From: Lyophyllum atratum
Lineage: Eukaryota > Basidiomycota > Agaricomycetes > Agaricales > Lyophyllaceae
Assembly (NCBI GenBank): GCA_014905825.1
Contig: JACGCN010000005.1
Span: 2,418,001 to 2,482,000, forward strand
Length of the DNA: 64,000 nt
Direction: 5' to 3'
The notes under the pieces were generated by a model. The model made no database searches, was not told where the DNA came from, and worked only from the letters and a program-made list of their open reading frames with translations. The first letter of the stretch is position 1. Each line of letters starts with the position of its first letter. Of the stretch, positions 10,850-22,334 are shown one piece after another. The translations under genes and the position numbers were made by a program.

Positions 10850-12945
10850 GGTGGCGTAGACCGTCGTGGTGCTCGTCGTCGCGGGCGGCGATTGGGGGGG
10901 AGGATGGTGGTTACGGATGGGATAAGGGCGTGTCACTGTTAATGGATTTGACAATGTTAGATCTGATGGCGCTTGCTGCCAGCCTCCAGGCACCCCACAC
11001 GTGGCCGCTGCCGACAGCCTCTCGCACGCCCAGGCTGTCAATTTTACGTCTTCCTCGACTACTATATCGTTCATCTTCTCTGGACATGCCTTGCAATAAG
11101 TGTCTGAGTGAAAGCAACTAGTTACATTGACCGGAATTGTGAAGTGAACGGTGGCGAACCTCATAAAAACAGGCAAGAAGTCTGGTATTCGAGAGAGTAT
11201 AGCGAGATAATGGCATAATAGTGAGAGCAAAGTATACGGGAGAAAAGCAGCTACTTCAATAACAGCATTCTCGAGCCCTTCTTATACCATTCTGAGGGCA
11301 GGACGGGATCGCGACTGGGACTGCATCGACGGTTAAGAATAGATATTCTGAGACCGACTGGTCGAAACCCAAATCTTGATGCGGTGACGAGGTACGGTTT
11401 ATGCGGTAGAACGGACGTTGTTACTGTATCGGATCTTGACGCAGAAAGAGGTAAACAACTCTATGATGCTAATTCGCCTTATGGTACACATCGGACACTG
11501 AAGAGATAAGAAGAAGGCTGCACTGCACAGGGAACTACTTAGCCTAGATATGCTGCAATCTGGAAAAGTGTTTCTCTCTTCACAAGACATTATACGTCAG
11601 ATTGGACAGCAAGGTGTACAATACACGCAGCACCTTCGCATCTGACATCATGATAAAATAGCCCTACATACAAATCCACGTATCACGCAGACGACAGGTG
11701 GATAGAGCGGTGACTAACCTCAAGGTCGATACCGCCATATGATAATGATAGTGACGCAAGGAGGCTGCGGGCGTCGAGTAAAACGAGTGGAGCGTTTGCT
11801 CACGCATGGTATATAGGAGTTACAGGGAGCTTGGAGTCATAGCCTGCTTGGTGGCGAGGCTTGTTGTGAGAATCGCGGTGAGTCGTGCAAATTGCTATGA
11901 CACGAAAAAAGGTATACTCGGGGTATAGGTAGGGAGCAATGAGCATTCATAGTGCTGAGAGAGTATGTATCCGCGCTAGCAGCAAGATTGGAACCATTTG
12001 GGTATGCGGAGTATAGGGTCAAGCGTAATTCTCGGCACAGAGCAGCAAAACTGCACTGCCTCGACAACAGATCGCAGACGTCAAGGTCAACAGCAGGTCA
12101 CGATGATGGGGTCATCATGACTTTGCAGGGTGCAATACAATAGATCGACCGCACATAAGCACGAGAATTACTATCTGTATAATTGTCGGCGTCAGCGAAA
12201 AAAAAGGATGCTTCGAAATCAAACGCACACCTGGGCCAGTGGCATGATTATAACCAGTCCTGAAGGAATCTAGAATAGCTCAGTATAGAGCGTCTGTAAC
12301 AGACCAAGGTAATATATCTATGATATATGGCGTCGTAGAGAGCAGATGAGGATAGGGACGTTGGTGATGGTAGGAGCAAGAAAGAAGACCGCGGCGTGAG
12401 GACGCGTTCAAGTCATGTGACCATGATTCCAACCAGATGTGTCGCTGTTTTTTCTGGAAGGCGATACGGTACAACATTAACATTTCCCCCTCGTGCGACG
12501 TAACCAGCAGTAACATCACAGGATTGAACATACATATCAATGGAAGTGAGGACGTCGGTCGAAGCCCTCCCCAATGCGGACGTGACCGTCGACGCTCGGA
12601 AATCATACAGTCGAGAAGATTCGAAGGTCCTCCACTTCGAACTTGGAAGGGTACCCTGAACATTATCTCCCTGACGCTTTCAACTTCTCGCGATAAGCCA
12701 GAACAGGCGTAGGATCAATCCTCTCACCCACCACGAGCCCCCTTGAAAATCCTAATCACACCTGCCCACACACAGGAATACGTATCGCTTGATCATGATC
12801 ACCAGTACAAGTAGAGTGTCAATGATAGTCGCAGGTAGGGATAGGGGGTAGATGTACAATACATAGCGAATCGAACCAACAAAAAAAAGGATCCAAAAGA
12901 GTAAAACCGAAATATAAGAAAAAACTGCACATGGAGCAACAAGAA
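10850..12945. other. 2.1-kb intergenic region, no gene supported
   Basis: Upstream of the PH gene (the open frame continues to an alternative ATG at 11074) and downstream of DSN1. Short open frames at 11399-11590, 11837-12067 and 12280-12663 show no conserved motif and no convincing splice partners. A 5' exon of the PH gene could hide near 10930-11074. Confidence 0.5.
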
Positions 12946-15524
12946 TCACCGCTCCCGCTCCCTACTCGGCGTCGTCCCCCTCCTCGGCGTCCCCGGCATC
13001 TTCCTCGGCGTAAGCCCCACCGGCACGCCCGTCACCCTCCTCCCCCCCACAACCCCCACCCCACTCTCCCCCACCCTCTGCGCCTCCCTCACCGCCCTCC
13101 TCGCCGCATCCCCCACCTGCGCCGGCGGCCTCGCCGCATCCACCCTTGCCAACGCCCGGAGCAGTCTTAATGCCTCGTCGTCCTCTTTTCCTCCTCCCCC
13201 TCCTCCTGCCCCTCCTCCGCCACGACCCTGGACATACCGCCCGAGAATCCCTCCCTCCCCCCCTGCCCCTGCCCCCGGACCCCCACCCCCAACGCGATCT
13301 CGAGCATCAAGCGCCCCAGCCAACACCTCAAACCTCCAATCAAGCGCCCTCTCCGCCGTTTCCGCCGCCGCCCTTGCCTGGTTCGCGAGCACCCTCAGAT
13401 GGTCCAGTTTATACTCCACCTCCCCCATCCTTGCTCTAAACGCCTTCTCCCTCTCCCTCTCCTTCTCCGTTTCTTCTTTATCCTCCACCTCCGGTAAGTG
13501 GGAAGGGGTATGTGTGTCCATGTGGGTGGGTAACATCCGTGAATCAGGATCTACACCCTTCCTCGTGTCAGAGGGCCCAGCACCGGGCGACTCCGCCTCC
13601 CCACCCCGCCGCCGAGCCCGGGCCCGAGCGAACACCGCCCGAGCCATACGTACGCCCGCTTGGAAGGGCAGCGGGAGGTCTTGCTCCCTCGGCTCCACGG
13701 GGAGGGCGCGTTGTTTGCCTTGGGCTTTGGGGGAGGGTGGGCCGTGCGTGTCGGTGGGGCTGGTGGAAGAACCGAGAGCAGCACGCCTTTTCTCCAGGTT
13801 CGTCCTTAGCCGCTTCGCATACGCGTCATACGTGTACGAAACCTTCTTCCACGCGTCCTCCTCCTCCATCGCACTGTCAGATGTAAAGTACACGTCAGCC
13901 CTGCGTCCTTCGGAATGAAAAAGAAAAAAGAAAAAATGATGAGATGGGGAGCGCATACACTCATCCCAGTACTCAATCCACGAAGTATCAGAAAAGAAAA
14001 GAAAGGCGTACCTCCGGATATGCCCCCCATAAACACCCTCCCACGTCCTATTAGTCACATTCTGCGCATTCGCCTTCTTCTCTCCTCCCCCTTCCTCCTC
14101 CACCTCGTCTCTCCCGCCAAAAAGACTGAGGTCCACCTTCCGCTCGGCGAGCTTCCGCACGATGTCATCTTGCGTCGCTTTGAGTGCCGTTGCGGCTTTG
14201 ACTGAGAGGGGTGGGAGGGGTGGGGGTGGATTTGAGGAGGATCCTGCGGTGTGGGAGGACGAGGAGGACGATGATGAGGCGGTGGTGGTGGTGGTGGTGG
14301 AGGAGGAGGCACGCGCGGAGCACCAGATGAGGAGCTGCCGGACGCGTTCGGCGTCTGGGAGGTCCGTGTCGATATGTTTGAAAAAGGCCGTGTCGGCGAC
14401 TGTGGGGTGGGGCTGGGCTGTTGAGCGGACAGTTTCGCGTCAGCTCCCAATCGCAAATCATCATATGTACAGAAGACGAAAAGGAAACGGTGGCACACAT
14501 CCCACCACCATCAAAAGAGCCACCAAACAGGGGAGAAGAACGAAACGAAAGGCATCCACTCACTGATAACACCCGTACTCTCAAACGTACTACTCATCCT
14601 CTTCCCCCTCCCCCCCACCGAGCTCTTCCTCCTATGCCCACTCCCCGAGCCCCCAGGCGGCGTCAGCGGATCCATCGTATCCGCACCCGCACCCAGCGCC
14701 GCCATCGCCCCCGCCCGCAGCCGCTTGTTCCGCTGTATCAGGGGTGTCTCATCCGCCTCTGGTGGCAGCGGCGCAGAGGTGTCGAGTATCGTCTCGCGGC
14801 GCTTGCCTTTCCCTGTTCCTAGTCCTGTACTCTTCTCTTTCCCGTTCTCGTTATCGGGGAAGCGGAAACGTGAGTTCAGAGATGATCCTGAACCCGAGCC
14901 AGAGCTGGAGGAGGTATCGGGGGCGTGTATGGGCCCGCGGGAGGTGCGCCGGAGGTGGGCGGCTTCGTCTTGCATGGCGCGGACAGCGTCGTCCAGGGCG
15001 GGGTCCGCATCTGGCGTGTCGTGACGGGAGTGTGTGTGTAGGGGGGGCTGGGAGGAGGGGAGGAGGGAGTTTGATTTGGATTTGGAGGGGGGTTTGGACG
15101 TGGAAGGGAGAGGCTGGGAATGTGAGGGTGCCTGGGGTTGGGGTTGGGAGGATTTGAACTTCTTGGAGGGCGGCTTTGTTGGGTTAGTGGTGGTATTTGG
15201 GGGCGCGGAGGGTGCACGGACGATGAGGAGGCCGCCGGGCTGCTCTTCCGCGTTGGCGACTGTGTGATTAGTTGGTATTGATACGATATGCGTTTGGGAG
15301 TATGGTAAAACGCACGTTTTCGTTTATTCGACGCGCTGGTCTTCGCCTACACACCACACACAGCCGTCAGCACACCCACATCCTCAGACAAAGCACGCCA
15401 GGATAACACACACCTCGCGTTTCGCCTTCTTCGCCGCATTTACGAGCGGGTTGCTCTTCGTCGTCGTCATTGTCTCCGCGCCCATCTCGTCGTCGGGGAC
15501 TTTGCGCTTGGTGTTCTGCAGCAT
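12946..15524 (-). CDS. DSN1: Kinetochore MIND/Mis12-complex subunit Dsn1/Mis13
   Basis: Dsn1/Mis13 is a subunit of the Mis12/MIND kinetochore complex linking centromeric chromatin to the Ndc80 complex. Five exons: 15524-15414, 15346-15316 (31 bp), 15259-14564, 14417-14012, 13873-12946; introns 67, 56, 146 and 138 bp; 723 aa. Family hallmarks, in order: GRGKRMSSTFESTGVI, PHPTVADTAFFKHIDTDLP, ERVRQLLIWCSARA, then KATQDDIVRKLAERKVDLSLFG and EEDAWKKVSYTYDAYAKRL, ending in a coiled region (MGEVEYKLDHLRVLANQA) and a basic tail. It is long for the family because of Pro/Ser/Thr runs between the conserved blocks. A further in-frame ATG lies at 15557. The upstream side faces the tannase pseudogene 200 bp away. 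High confidence. Confidence 0.88.
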
Positions 15525-15726
15525 GGGGGTGGTGGCTACTTGGAGGAGGCGGGTCATATACCGCGGGGACGGGAGGGGGGGCCTGCAGCGCGTCGAGGAT
15601 GATGGCAGAGAATCAACAGACGGAGTTTGAAATGTGGTGAGATCGCGTTCCCACGTTGTTTGACGATCAACAAACGAAGCCTTGGATGGTCGACGGTGAC
15701 GGTGACCGTTGACGGGACGATATGTA

Positions 15727-16516
15727 TAATGTTGGTGCTCCTCCATGCCAACTCGAGTGCGAGTTTCATTTCGCCTGCGCTGCGGGACATTACTGAAGTG
15801 ATCAGCTTGGTGGTGTGAGGGGTGGGATAATCACACAGCCTGACGCCTGGTAACTTCCAGATTCTACTCACTGGAGAAATTCCTCCTCCAAGCCGTGTTG
15901 GTATTCTTCGATACTTCTCAATAAGTGGCTCATCTTCTATCACACCAGGACTGGTCCAGATGTACCATCTCCAACGACTCGAATTACGACTTTACCGATT
16001 TCGGTCTGAAGGACATATGTGCACTCGCCGATAGGATCAATCCAGGTGGAATCTCAACGTTAGACGGAAATCTCTCTGCGTTTGAAAAACGAGCGGGCAA
16101 ATTGATCACATACCACGGTCGCCGGGATGAGGTGAGCACTAATGCAGTCTATCTATGTGTGCATAGCTACGACACTGATTGTGTCCTTCTGACAGTACAT
16201 TGCCTCCCGAAACTCCAAACGCGTCTACAACCTGATATCCGAATCGCTCAGCATGCCATCCTTGGTCCCCTTCTACTGCCTCTTCCTCGTCCCAGGCAAA
16301 GATCACTATCGGGTGCGGGGGTATTCGGACAGTATGGGACCAGACCAACGTCGTCAATGCATCGACACACAATGAGTTACTCGCAATGGTGGATTGGGTC
16401 GGGAAGGGGGTTCGGCTCCAGGGGTGATCGTTGGGACAGGACTCGATGGGATACAGAGGGAGCATTGCCGGTACCCACCAAGGAGCACCTGGAATGGGAC
16501 GGTGTTCAGTTGTCGG
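15727..16516 (+). pseudogene. Decayed tannase/feruloyl esterase copy (central scrap plus C-terminal half)
   Basis: Remnant of a third tannase gene. A scrap at 15735-15817 reads HANSSASFISPALRDI, matching HANTSASFIPPALWDI in copy 1. After a gap lacking the rest of the middle, 15949-16131 encodes DWSRCTISNDSNYDFTDFGL through ITYHGRRDE, followed by a recognisable 64-bp intron (16132-16195) and YIASRNSKRVYNLISES. The catalytic His is followed by Tyr instead of Cys (DHYRVRG against NHCFGG). The frame then breaks, with later pieces (VFGQYG; THNELLAMVDWV; HCRYP near 16460-16516) in other frames. No N-terminus, signal peptide or CS motif remains. It keeps the parent splice sites, so it arose by DNA duplication rather than retroposition. 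Confidence 0.85.
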
Positions 16517-17454
16517 GCGTAGCCAAAATGTCTGTATGTCTTTCTTTCAGTAACATTCGTTCCCGGACGGCATCTGATGTCCACTTTGATAGCTAGTTCC
16601 ATCCTGGTGTACTTTGTATCTGGCAGAAGTTCAATTCCACTGCTGCCTCGACGAGTACAGCATAGTACGGAAAGAGATGCTGGGTGTCGCGATGGGTGGC
16701 GAACGAGATGATGCATACAGGCCGCACGTGTGTAAGCGCCAAGAATTCGTGGTGATTTATACACCGTCCTCCCTCTCCCTGTCCTCCCGTCACTATCTGC
16801 CTATTCAACTCCTTGCCTACCCCCTCACGAGTCTCACAGGCTTCACCTCAACGCAAATAGTCATATGGGCGTGATAAACGTCGCCCGAGCCTTGGATTTC
16901 TAATACGCGGAGACAAGGTGTCGTGAATGGAATAATCCAAGGCTGCCGGGTACGGCACAGGGCTGGTGGCGAATTGGTGACATCGATGTGCAGCTGCAAA
17001 GATGGGCTGGATGGGGTAGGAGGAAGCGAACAGAGTCCAGATGACTTTCGTGGCGGCTGGTATCGGCCCAACCAATCCTCAGCCTGCCTTTACGCTTTCT
17101 ATCCCTACATATAAGGCTCGCTCCAGGGTCTTCATAACTGCGACTCGGCGGATATGGACACTGAGTTGTATCTTGAGGCCTCAGGGTGCGCCAATCACGC
17201 TTCTTAACCGTGACGTACAATTGCTTGTCCGTTCGACGTCGACTCCCATATCATCATTCAGTGGCACTTCGACTGGTATTGATGTTGTCACTCGTAGGAC
17301 ATCTCTAAACCTAGAGTAATACCGGGTCGCACGTTCTCACGAGATATCCTTGTTTCAGCCTCCAGGACGGAACCCCGGCTCGGTGCCTCAGAAGTAGAAG
17401 TTATAAGGACTAGACGATATGGCTAATTCGACGAACTCATTTCCCATTCAAGTT
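16517..17454. other. Intergenic, presumed promoter of tannase copy 2
   Basis: No gene seen. An in-frame ATG at 17419 precedes the chosen tannase start by 12 codons. A GGCCCAACCAATCC stretch near 17066-17079 contains a CCAAT box, and a tatata-type stretch lies near 17107. Confidence 0.45.
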
Positions 17455-19160
17455 ATGGCGCCTCGAACGAGTCTCATTCGGCCCACGTTGCTTATCTTCC
17501 TAGCCTCAGGCGTATCAGCGCAAGGTCCCAGGTCGGCCGCCTGCGCGAACTTGACCGACCTTCGCCTCCCAGATACTACCATCCTTTCTGCAAGCCACGT
17601 CTCCCCGCTCACATCGTTGAACGTGTCGACCCCCAGGTCATGCCAGACGCAAGCTTTGGTCACCAATTCCTTTTGCCGCGTCCGCCTCATCATCAACACG
17701 ACCTCGACCTCCTCTCTCAATGCAGAAGCGTGGCTTCCTGATACGTGGTTCGGCCGCTTTCTGGGGTTAGGCAACGGTGGCCTTGGAGGCTGTGAGATAT
17801 TTCTCGCGTTTACGCCATACAGATGTATAGCTAATGTAGGGTCGTAGGTATCGACTATCTCGACCTAGACTACGGTACGACCTTGCATTTTGCGACCGTT
17901 GGATCCGATAACGGGCACGATGGAGAGGGCGGTGATGTGTACTTGGACCACCCCGAAGTCATCAACGACTTCGCGTTCCGTGGTCTGCACGTCGAGACGG
18001 TCATCGGCAAACAGATCGTCCAAGCATATTACGGGAAACCGCATGCCAAATCCTACTATCTCGGCTGCTCCGCCGGGGGGAGAATGGGGACGCAGGCAGC
18101 GCTGAAATATCCAGAAGACTTCGATGGGATCGTCGCAGGCGCTCCCGCTACCAACTGGAACAGTCTGTTGGGGCTGTTCGTCACGATGGCGGGAATCGTG
18201 GGTGCCCCCGACGCACCCAGTTTTATCCCGCCCGCGCTTTGGGATGTCGTAGCGAACGAGATTTTGAAGCAATGCGATGGGTTAGATGGGTTCAGCGATG
18301 AAATCATCACGGAGCCGGACTCTTGCGACTTCAAACCGGAGGCCATCCAATGCACAGCGCAGACCACGACCAACTGCCTCTCGGAACCACAGCTCGCGGT
18401 GTTGCGAAAGGTTTATCAGCCTCTGAACGGTCCAGACGGGGAGCTTATATTCCCTCGATATGATCCCGGGGCGGAAGTCGATGGTGGCTGGCAGATCTTA
18501 CTCAACGGATCGGTCAATGCCATTGCTGGAGTCAGTACTCTCGGACTGCTTGAAACTCTACAAGTTACTCATTTATATCGTGATAGGACTGGTACAAGTA
18601 TGCCATTTTCAATAATTCCGACTACGACTTCGGCAACTTCAACCTGGATGACATCGCACTCGCCAACAGGCTTGATCCTGGCGGGATTTCGACGTTCAAT
18701 AGCGATCTCTCTGCATTTCATACACGAGGCGGGAAATTCATCACATATCATGGTCGTCAGGATCAGGTAAGTCTCTACGCGGTCCATACACGAGTCTGGC
18801 GATCAACTTATTTACCTTCAGTATATCCCATCTGGAAACTCGAAACGAGTGTACAATCTGATTTCCCAGACGATGGGCCTTCCCAACTTGGACGCATTCT
18901 ATCGCCTCTTCCTCATTCCAGGAATGGGTCACTGTGTAGGTGGACGAGGCGCCTCGTTATTTGGACAAGTCAGCAGTTTGTCGAACGTCGTCAATGCATC
19001 GTCACACAATGTTCTCCTGGCTGTAGTGGATTGGGTAGAGAAGGGTGTTGCCCCCGACACGATCACGGGGACGGGTTTGAACTTGTTACCGAGGACGCAT
19101 TGTCGGTACCCGCAGAAGAGTGTTATCAAGGGTTTACTGGGATACGTATGTGAGGCTTAG
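17455..19160 (+). CDS. Secreted tannase / feruloyl esterase family protein (copy 2)
   Basis: Paralogue of the esterase at 361-2081 with identical intron positions. Exons 17455-17791, 17848-18530, 18587-18766, 18822-19160; introns 55-56 bp; 512 aa. The ATG at 17455 begins a good signal peptide (MAPRTSLIRPTLLIFLASG, cleavage expected after VSA); an upstream in-frame ATG at 17419 would add 12 residues before the hydrophobic core, so I prefer 17455. Catalytic set complete: Cys186-Ser187 in GCSAGG, Asp399 in YHGRQD, His437-Cys438 in GHCVGG. N-glycosylation sequons are present, as usual for secreted fungal esterases. Between copy 1 and this gene lies the decayed third copy, pointing to local duplication. 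Confidence 0.9.
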
Positions 19161-19295
19161 CCATAGTCGCTAATCGTGTCGGGTCAATCTTAAATGTATG
19201 TTTAGAGAACGGACAGTCTTCCTTGTGATATGCGATCTAGCTAGTCCAACGCCATGGAAAATACGGGCGATACGGTGCAGCTTGTACTATATCAA

Positions 19296-19869
19296 TTATA
19301 CCATGGCCGAAACCTGCTTCGCACCAGGGATGGGAGGAAGCACACTCCACCGATCCTTGACGAATACTAAGTCAACACCTACATGAGCCCCTCGATCAGG
19401 GAGGCAAGGAAGGTTGATAACTCACATTCAGCAGCGATAGGAACGTCAGCGAACTCACGAAAGTTCCCTGTCTGGACTGCTTGTGCCTCACCAAATGCCG
19501 CAGACGTATGGGAGATCGCGCTTCCGCAATTGCTGCAAAAGATGCGCGTCACTGCACCGTAGAACGCAACGTTGACGTGAAGAACTGTGGCCAATAAGCG
19601 GGGAAGAATACGTACCAATGTTGCCACTTGCGGCCTTCATGTCAAAGACTTTGACGGTGCCAATGATAGTGACCTCACTCTGAAGGGGGAGGATGTTAGT
19701 GCTGAAGGCACTGCCGCTGCTTTGCTTGCAATCTGAGCAATGGCACACGATCTATGTATCAGCGTGAGGGACGATGGTGGACGGCATAGAAGATGCGTAC
19801 CTGGGTGTCGTGGTCGGAATGAACGGTTATTATGGTATTGCCACAAAGGCAGGCTCCTTTGTAGGGCAT
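19296..19869 (-). CDS. GFA / CENP-V-type zinc-binding protein
   Basis: Small protein of the GFA (glutathione-dependent formaldehyde-activating enzyme-like)/CENP-V fold; many fungal members have no known substrate. Four exons: 19869-19801, 19751-19616, 19551-19426, 19366-19296 (introns 49, 64, 59 bp), giving 133 aa, typical for the family. Zinc ligands are in place: CLC near the N-terminus (GACLCGN), CHCSDC (residues 26-31) and CSNCGS. The C-terminus reads ELFVKDRWS...IPGAKQV as in other fungal members. The ATG at 19869 gives the canonical MPYKGACLCG start. It is transcribed towards the tannase, 135 bp from that gene's stop. Confidence 0.85.
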
Positions 19870-20505
19870 GGTGAAGTCGATGAATCGGTCAGTAGAGATG
19901 GAGCGTTTATGGGATTGGGAATTGAGCTCCACACCCTTTTCACGTAGTCGCAAACCCCAGATCGTCATACTAGTGACGAACGATATGAGTAATTGGAGTG
20001 GCTCCGAAGGGAACCCGGAGTGGAGAATGGACTTCGGCCTGAGAGAAATACTGCGAGATCGAGGTCAACTGACGACACCCATTGTAGAGATCAGAGCAGG
20101 CATATTAGAGCATACCAGCCACACTCGCAGTTAGCATTACGCTGGCGAGTAAAATGCGGATAACTCGCTCAAACTTTCAGCTGCTTTTCTAGGCGACTAC
20201 GGCGACTGTCGAGTACGCTGTTCGAATCTTGGGAAAACAAAGGCGGCTTGAAAGTACGTACCAATGCCATAAATGAACCTGTCAGGTGTTTTTGTGAAGG
20301 GGGCAGAAAAGTCGAGCGAGTTCTTGGTACAAGAGTGGCTTGTCCCAGTCATCAATTTAAGCTCTCCGGCAAAACGGGAAGACTGATTTTGATTGATTGG
20401 TTCAATCGCGCCCCACTTAGATCAATTGCTATCTGTCACGATGAACGAACGTCGTGACTCTCTTCTCTGCCTACCGCATCCACCTCATCCGCGACGAGGG
20501 CACCT
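19870..20505. other. Divergent intergenic region
   Basis: Shared upstream region of the GFA-type gene (minus) and the F-box-like gene (plus). Nothing coding is recognised. A TTCGAATC string near 20221 resembles a tRNA T-loop but has no tRNA around it. Confidence 0.5.
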
Positions 20506-21870
20506 ATGCTCCCAGCTCATTTACCACAAGATATCATCGATTCTATAATCGAACAATTTTCACCCCAAAACGATACCCCAACCTTACAACAATGTGCGCT
20601 GATTTCTCGCTCATGCTTGTCCCCCGCTCGAAAAAAGCTGTTTTCCGAACTCGTCCTTGAAATTAACGCCCAGCATGCTCCGGAAAGATGTCAGAGGCTT
20701 TACCAAGTCATCTCGGACCACCCGAACGTCCTTTCTTACATCAAGAAACTGGAGATATCCAAATCCCCCTGGCTGCCATGGGTCGAACAGGATGCGGCGG
20801 ATTTCCCGATACTGCCGCGATTACTGGAGATGCTTGTAGATCATGGCGACTTACGGGAACTGGTTGTTAATAGATACGAATGCGGTCCCAGCGGCCTGCC
20901 TCCCTGCCTGTCTCAAGTGTTATTGAAACTTGTCAAGATACCGACTCTACATACCATCGAGTTCGAATTTTGGGACACCTGTGATATCCCTCTCGACGAC
21001 ATCGTTTCATCCCCGCAACTAAAGAACTTACGTCTTGTTGGAAAAGCCACTCCCCGTAACCCCGATTGCATTGCTATCCATATCCCTCCTCCCTCGTCGC
21101 CACGCCAGCTTAAGACCCTCAAGATTGGTGGATGGGGCTTCAAGAACATCGTACCATGTCTAACGGCCTCCCAACTTTCTTTATCCCTCTCCTGCATCCG
21201 CTCCTTGACACTCTTCAATTCGTCAGTAGAGATAATCAACGCAGCCGTTCAAGTCATGGAGCACGCTAGCTCGACTATCGAATGCTTGAGCTGGGAATAT
21301 CCAGGAGGAACATCTCGTATGTATTTCGTTCATCTCGCGCCGATTGTACACATAATTGAATGAATCTATCGCTACGCAGGAAACGCTGAAATTCCGTGGT
21401 ACCACCCCATGAGCCTTGGAACCTTGACACGCCTCCGCACCCTCATCATCCTCGCCGAACCCATGATGATACCCGGATACACCATCCAGGATCTCTTGAC
21501 CAGAAGCGGCCTCGCCAACATCAGCACTCTAGAGCATGTCGCCGTACTCCTTGCCCTAGATGTGGGGGTGACGGGAGCCCCATATAGGGACACGGACGCT
21601 TACTTTCGCGTAGCTGACATTCTGGACGAGGCGTTTGCTTCGATATGTCACGGACGCTCTCGCTCAACACGCGTCACAGTGTGGGCCTTCGTCGAGGATC
21701 CTGCTAGCTTCGAGACGGAACTTGCTGCAGCAGGGAGTGAAGTGAGCTCGATCCTCACGGACCGCTTTCCGCTCACAAGCTTGGAGGCTGTGATACTTGA
21801 GGGAGGGATCAGATCTTGGAAAGAAGTACCTACCATTCTGGCGCGGCTTCATCATGAAGCATTACTGTAG
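20506..21870 (+). CDS. F-box/LRR-like protein (copy A)
   Basis: Probable substrate-receptor-type protein with a degenerate N-terminal F-box (MLPAHLPQDIIDSIIEQF, then TLQQCALISRSCLSPARK, the helical LP...I...L..CaLvsrsw pattern) followed by leucine-rich strands typical of basidiomycete F-box families. Two exons, 20506-21316 and 21380-21870, with a 63-bp intron (GTATGT...ACGCAG); 433 aa. The C-terminal exon has WYHPMSLGTLTRLRTLIIL, which aligns with the same place in copy B (45322-46698). No target can be inferred; such families are large and fast evolving in Agaricomycetes. Confidence 0.75.
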
Positions 21871-22334
21871 AGATTTCTTCGGGTTGGGTGTCGAGGCTTG
21901 GTAGCCACTTCTGGTTGCACATCACTTTCAGCAGGAGGAATGCCGAGAATAAAGCGACTGTATAGATGATGGCACCCCCGAGCTCCTGAGAAAGGCCATC
22001 TTCCCAGGTCGCGGCTTCAAAAATAGTATGGTCGAGTACGCTTTGCCGATGCCACCACCTGCAAGTCAGCGGCTCGATGATGTCGTTGGAAAATCCCTTC
22101 TGCCCGTCAACTTACTAGCGCTCTTTCTGTTAACCTTGGAAACATAGACTGATGTCATACACCAGTAGTACTTCGAGACAACTGTTCGCATGAATCATTA
22201 TGTCCTTGACCTGACTTCAAGACAAGTCCGACAAAACATATACGTATACAATGCTCAGCACTATATGGAAATAACAAGTAATATGTCCGCGCTCTAAAGA
22301 TGATCTCCCGTTCAACAACAAAGAAAAACGAGGA
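21871..22334. other. Convergent 3' intergenic region
   Basis: 3' flanks of the F-box-like gene and of the peroxygenase. Nothing coding is seen. Confidence 0.5.
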
